From assembly GCA_019242465.1 (NCBI GenBank), contig JAFAVL010000513.1, positions 1 to 8,051 of the forward strand: a stretch of DNA of 8,051 bases. Reading direction: 5' to 3'. The position numbers and the translations under genes were made by a program. The DNA is from Chroococcidiopsidaceae cyanobacterium CP_BM_RX_35. Its GTDB lineage: Bacteria; Cyanobacteriota; Cyanobacteriia; Cyanobacteriales; Chroococcidiopsidaceae. Under the pieces are notes generated by a model. The model saw only the letters and a program-made list of their open reading frames with translations, was not told the origin of the DNA and did no database searches. Each line of letters starts with the position of its first letter. Positions within the stretch are counted from its first letter, which is position 1. Positions 5,679-8,051 of the stretch are shown one piece after another.

Positions 5679-6452
5679 CTAAAGTCTCCTTTCAACTCTA
5701 AGCATGTGACGGTAAGACGACCACCCGCCTGCGACCATCAATCCGGCAAACCCAACTAAAAACCAGAAGTGGGGTGCAATCTCTTGCCACTTCTGACTCT
5801 GAAGTACCACCCCTGACAGTGACTCGTTCATGTGATAAATCGGATTAAATTTGGCAATTTGCAGCAAGACTTGGGGAAAGAGTTCGATTGGTATAAATGC
5901 ACCGCCCAGCAGCAGTAAAGGAATGCCGAACGTGGCAATTAAGGCATTCACATCCTCAGTTCGACGAGCTAGCTGGGTGCCAAGCCAAAAACCCAAACCG
6001 ACATAGGCAAGAATGCTACAAAAAATGATGACACTTCCTAAGCCTAGAGAGCCTTTAAACTCAGCACCAGCTAAAGCGGCAACAGTATAGACTAAGAGCG
6101 TTTGACCAATACCGATAGCACCATAAGCTAGAAAGATGCCGAGGAAGTAAGATACCCCGTTCAGAGGAGAAATAAACAACCGCTTGATGGTGCGCTGTTC
6201 TCGCTCTGCCACCACAGTTGTGACGCTACCACCTAAACAGCTAAAGAATAGAGCCGCTCCTACCAAACTAGGAGGTGCAGACTGTGCAAATGCTGTAGCC
6301 AGCGAGAGCTGAGTATGCCCTGGCAAAATCAGACCATTGATCACCAAGATCGAAACTGGAAACACCGCCCAACAAACGAGACTACGTTTTCGTCGCCATA
6401 GTTCGATCAAGATACGTTGAGCGATCTCCACAGTTGCGAACCAGTCCTTCAT
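5679..6452 (-). CDS. ABC-2 type transporter permease
   Basis: A membrane subunit of about 257 residues with six predicted helices near 25-43, 62-82, 99-128 (a long or re-entrant hydrophobic stretch), 138-157, 170-186 and 229-243. The AEREQRTIKRLFISPL segment after the second helix (82-97) is the coupling motif typical of ABC-2 permeases. The conserved NPIYHMNE near 203-210 is also familiar from this class. It pairs with the ATPase 5 bases downstream; each probably dimerises to form the exporter. I chose ATG 6452 (MKDWFATVE) because relatives start there and GAAGGG lies 10 bases upstream. The open frame extends to a TTG at 6542, but that would overlap the inverted repeat at 6532-6557; ATG 6488 is a third option. 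Upstream lies tetR, which probably controls it. Substrate unknown. Confidence 0.88.
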   Translation of the reverse strand: MKDWFATVEIAQRILIELWRRKRSLVCWAVFPVSILVINGLILPGHTQLSLATAFAQSAPPSLVGAALFFSCLGGSVTTVVAEREQRTIKRLFISPLNGVSYFLGIFLAYGAIGIGQTLLVYTVAALAGAEFKGSLGLGSVIIFCSILAYVGLGFWLGTQLARRTEDVNALIATFGIPLLLLGGAFIPIELFPQVLLQIAKFNPIYHMNESLSGVVLQSQKWQEIAPHFWFLVGFAGLMVAGGWSSYRHMLRVERRL

Positions 6453-6531
6453 GAATCGTAGTCCCTTCTTTTTTCTGCCATATGCCATCTTGAAAGCGCC
6501 TTGTATGAAATAATGTGATGCTGTGATCGCT

Positions 6532-6557
6532 TTATCTACCAATTTATAGGTAGATAA
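6532..6557. promoter_or_regulatory. Perfect inverted repeat, probable TetR operator (exporter side)
   Basis: TTATCTACC (6532-6540), 8 bases, GGTAGATAA (6549-6557): both 9-bp arms are perfect. It lies between the tetR stop and the permease start, about 80 bases before ATG 6452. The core CTACC-N8-GGTAG recurs, with the same spacer length, twice in the tetR promoter. Size and symmetry fit a TetR dimer site. A terminator is unlikely because no T-run follows on the minus strand and the stem is AT-rich. Confidence 0.62.
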
Positions 6558-6573
6558 GGAAGCTAAAAAAAAT

Positions 6574-7158
6574 TTATGGTGGCTGTAAGCCGTCTAACAA
6601 AACTGAAACCATATCCTCCGCCATCTCCTGCTTTGGTGGGGCTTCCGGTATGGTGCTGGCATAGTTAATTCCATCTATAAGCGACACCACAAAACCAGTT
6701 AGGGTTTCCGGCTTCACATCTCTAATTTGGCCCTGCTCTCGTGCTCGGATAAATGTTTGATGAATTGGCTCTAGAATGCACTGGTCAAAGATGAAAAACA
6801 ACTGCTGTCTATATTCCTCACTCAAAGTCGGTATTTCGACGTGCAGCATGCTGAAGAAGTTGGTGGGGGGTTGTGAAAGGAACCAATGGGCTACAGCTTG
6901 TAACTGTGTTCTCAAATTCAATCCAGCCCCATCAATTGCCTGCCGTAATCCCTTGCGGTGACGTTCAAGAACTTGTTCAGTCACTGCCACAAACAACTGC
7001 TCCTTGCTGGGAAAGTGATAGTATAGTGATGCCTGACGAATACCCACAGCTTCAGCAATATCTCGCATCTTCACAGCTTTGTAACCTCGTTGACGAAACA
7101 GAGTTTCAGCTGCAATGAAAACGCGATCGCGGGCATCCAATGGAGTTGGCTCAAGCAC
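6574..7158 (-). CDS. TetR/AcrR family transcriptional regulator
   Basis: A 194-residue repressor-type protein. The N-terminal TetR DNA-binding domain spans about 8-55: FIAAETLFRQRGYKAVKMRDIAEAVGIRQASLYYHFPSKEQL contains the helix-turn-helix (31-50) and the hallmark YYHFPSKE sequence. The remaining residues form the variable ligand-binding and dimerisation domain, which does not reveal the inducer. The start is GTG 7158, with AGG a few bases upstream. It is the first gene of a leftward set followed by the ABC permease and ATPase. CTACC-N8-GGTAG dyads occur in its own promoter and before the permease, so autoregulation together with control of the exporter is the likely mode. A run of eight T follows its stop on the minus strand, but without a strong stem before it. 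Confidence 0.93.
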   Translation of the reverse strand: MLEPTPLDARDRVFIAAETLFRQRGYKAVKMRDIAEAVGIRQASLYYHFPSKEQLFVAVTEQVLERHRKGLRQAIDGAGLNLRTQLQAVAHWFLSQPPTNFFSMLHVEIPTLSEEYRQQLFFIFDQCILEPIHQTFIRAREQGQIRDVKPETLTGFVVSLIDGINYASTIPEAPPKQEMAEDMVSVLLDGLQPP

Positions 7159-7184
7159 TTCAAACCTATTTAACGATGAGCAGC

Positions 7185-7202
7185 TTACCTAATGCTTGGT
7201 AG
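7185..7202. promoter_or_regulatory. TetR operator-like dyad, copy 1 in the tetR promoter
   Basis: TTACC (7185-7189), 8 bases, GGTAG (7198-7202). It differs from the dyad at 6536-6553 at one of the ten core bases and has the same spacer length. It lies about 27 bases upstream of the tetR start codon, within the 5' leader or initiation region, where binding would block tetR expression. Confidence 0.5.
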
Positions 7203-7203
7203 C

Positions 7204-7221
7204 CTACCTACTACTCAGTAG
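7204..7221. promoter_or_regulatory. TetR operator-like dyad, copy 2 in the tetR promoter
   Basis: CTACC (7204-7208), 8 bases, AGTAG (7217-7221). Again one of ten core bases differs from the exporter-side dyad, and its start is exactly 19 bases from copy 1. It overlaps the candidate -10 element of tetR. Other short symmetries overlap it: GGTAG-C-CTACC at 7198-7208 and ACTACT-C-AGTAGT at 7210-7222. Confidence 0.48.
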
Positions 7222-7248
7222 TTTGAAATATTTTCACTGCCTTGTCAA
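7220..7248 (-). promoter_or_regulatory. Candidate tetR promoter
   Basis: On the minus strand a consensus -35 TTGACA (complement of 7243-7248) is followed after 17 bases by CAAACT (complement of 7220-7225), a weak -10 that matches three of six consensus positions. Its placement about 60 bases before the tetR GTG, with operator-like dyads immediately downstream, makes it the best candidate. Confidence 0.4.
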
Positions 7249-7324
7249 GAAACTTATCCAAAGCTTTTTGAAGATCATGTACCTTGAGTTACAACCGTCC
7301 ACTCCAGAGTTAGCATTAGCTATG

Positions 7325-7351
7325 AGCTGATGGCGAGACGAGCCATCAGCT
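7325..7351. repeat. Perfect 10-bp hairpin in the tetR / sugar permease intergenic region
   Basis: AGCTGATGGC (7325-7334), 7-base loop, GCCATCAGCT (7342-7351). The stem is perfect and half G:C, much stronger than anything else in the non-coding sequence here. No T-run follows on either strand and no gene ends nearby, so it is not a convincing terminator. It lies about 70 bases before the sugar permease ATG, so it could be an operator for that gene, a leader hairpin, or part of a dispersed repeat. Confidence 0.5.
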
Positions 7352-7419
7352 GTATTGCCAGCATTTCTTGCAGTGGTAAGGGCTAGATTCAGTCATTGCG
7401 GCAGGGGAAAATTCTAAAG

Positions 7420-8051
7420 ATGCCCAAAATACATGGTAAGTCTTGGTTAGACAATGAAGTGATCGCTGCCTGGGTTTTTCTCGTGCCAGCGTTGTTCTTG
7501 CTGGGAATATTTGTCCTCTGGCCGATCGCTTACCTGTTTTATCTCAGCTTCACTGCTGGTAGTTTCACCCTAACAGGTACCCACTGGATTGGCTTAATTA
7601 ACTACAAACGCTTACTACTCACTGCCGATTTTTGGCAAGTTCTTGGTAACACCACCTACTTCACGATTGCTACTGTTATTCCTAGTTTGGTCATCCCCTT
7701 AGGACTAGCAGTGCTGTTGAACCGTACCTTTGCCTTGCAGGGACTGCTGCGGAGTGCCTATTTCCTACCATCCATTACTTCTTTAGTAGCGGCTGGTTTA
7801 GGCTTTCGTTGGCTATTTCAAACAGATGGACCACTCAATGTGCTACTCAGTTCATTGGGGATTCAACCGATTTTCTGGCTAGGAAGTGTCACTTGGGCGA
7901 TGCCAGTGCTGATTTTGTTAAGCATCTGGAAACAGCTAGGTTTCAATATGGTGGTTTTCTTGGCAGGGCTGCAAGCGATTCCTCCTAGTCGTTATGAGGC
8001 AGCTGAGTTAGACGGTGCTAACAGTTGGCAGCAATTTTGGCACATTACTCT
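7420..8051 (+). CDS. Sugar-type ABC transporter permease (MalF/UgpA class), 3' end cut by window
   Basis: An open frame runs without a stop from ATG 7420 to the window end, giving 210 residues of an incomplete protein. It begins MPKIHGKSWL and has hydrophobic helices near 17-42, 76-100, 115-132, 158-170 and 176-186. The conserved EAA loop that docks on the ATPase is visible at about 193-210 (EAAELDGANSWQQFWHIT). Phrases such as FVLWPIAYLFYLSF, IGLINYKRLL and RSAYFLPSIT are typical of the CUT1 carbohydrate importer permeases, which normally pair with a second permease and a solute-binding protein. Those partners would lie beyond the right edge or elsewhere. The substrate is not readable. AGGGGA lies about 11 bases before the ATG. 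A full-length member would have roughly 290-300 residues, so about 80-90 are missing. Confidence 0.9.
   Translation, partial: MPKIHGKSWLDNEVIAAWVFLVPALFLLGIFVLWPIAYLFYLSFTAGSFTLTGTHWIGLINYKRLLLTADFWQVLGNTTYFTIATVIPSLVIPLGLAVLLNRTFALQGLLRSAYFLPSITSLVAAGLGFRWLFQTDGPLNVLLSSLGIQPIFWLGSVTWAMPVLILLSIWKQLGFNMVVFLAGLQAIPPSRYEAAELDGANSWQQFWHIT

Larger units (their letters stand above)
7159..7419. other. Divergent intergenic region, tetR / sugar ABC permease
   Basis: This 261-base region contains no credible gene. It holds the tetR promoter and its two operator-like dyads on the left (7185-7248), the strong hairpin at 7325-7351, and a GGGG-containing purine stretch (7403-7410) ahead of the permease start. 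I could not find a convincing -35/-10 pair for the rightward gene. Confidence 0.55.

Noticed and set aside
6453..6542. Extension of the ABC permease to a TTG start at 6542
   Set aside because: It would place the start inside the operator-like inverted repeat, uses a rare start codon without a ribosome site, and adds residues not expected before the family's N-terminus.
6565..6591. Possible terminator just after tetR (GGCT-GTA-AGCC near a run of eight A on the + strand)
   Set aside because: The stem has only 4 bp, overlaps the end of the coding sequence and is separated from the T-run of the minus strand by several bases; too weak to call.
1..8051. Searched for CRISPR arrays, tRNA/rRNA genes, retron or toxin-antitoxin signatures
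   Set aside because: No regularly spaced repeats, no cloverleaf-like sequence, and no reverse transcriptase, toxin or antitoxin motifs were seen in any frame.

Overview
The window looks like cyanobacterial chromosome. Four copies of the HIP1 octamer GCGATCGC (3612-3619, 4961-4968, 5246-5253, 7123-7130), a Psb32-like photosystem II repair protein and a CrtW-type carotene ketolase all point that way. Genus cannot be fixed from the sequence; a Chroococcidiopsis/Gloeocapsopsis-like or Nostocales-like host is only a guess.

Layout, left to right. Positions 109-2206 hold three + strand genes: a DUF948 single-pass membrane protein, a rhomboid intramembrane protease 12 bases after it, and, after about 100 bases, a TPM-domain protein with a signal peptide that I assign to Psb32. 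A pirin-family cupin (2284-2997, -) converges on psb32. Between pirin and a divergent DCC-family thiol oxidoreductase (3314-3700, +) lies a 316-base AT-rich intergenic region with repeated CAAGTA/TACTTG half-sites and a second dyad next to the DCC gene. Five bases after the DCC stop begins the decayed left end of an IS6-family insertion sequence. Its transposase is reduced to 41 codons: the N-terminal start fused in frame to the first-Asp motif of the DDE domain. The remnant ends against the 3' end of crtW (-).

Reading leftward on the - strand from 7158, the order is tetR, ABC-2 permease, ABC ATPase, crtW. Permease and ATPase are 5 bases apart and surely form one exporter. The TetR regulator very likely controls them: the dyad CTACC-N8-GGTAG occurs as a perfect 9-bp-arm inverted repeat between tetR and the permease, and as two imperfect tandem copies in the tetR promoter. 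crtW follows the ATPase on the same strand after a short gap containing a hairpin, so it may be partly co-transcribed.

The right edge (7420-8051, +) is the 5' part of a sugar-type ABC permease (MalF/UgpA class), cut by the window end. It is separated from tetR by a 261-base divergent intergenic region with a perfect 10-bp hairpin. I see no tRNA, rRNA, CRISPR or complete mobile element. The main points for follow-up are the TetR operator set, its possible reach to crtW, the IS6 remnant, and the half-site cluster in the pirin/DCC intergenic region.
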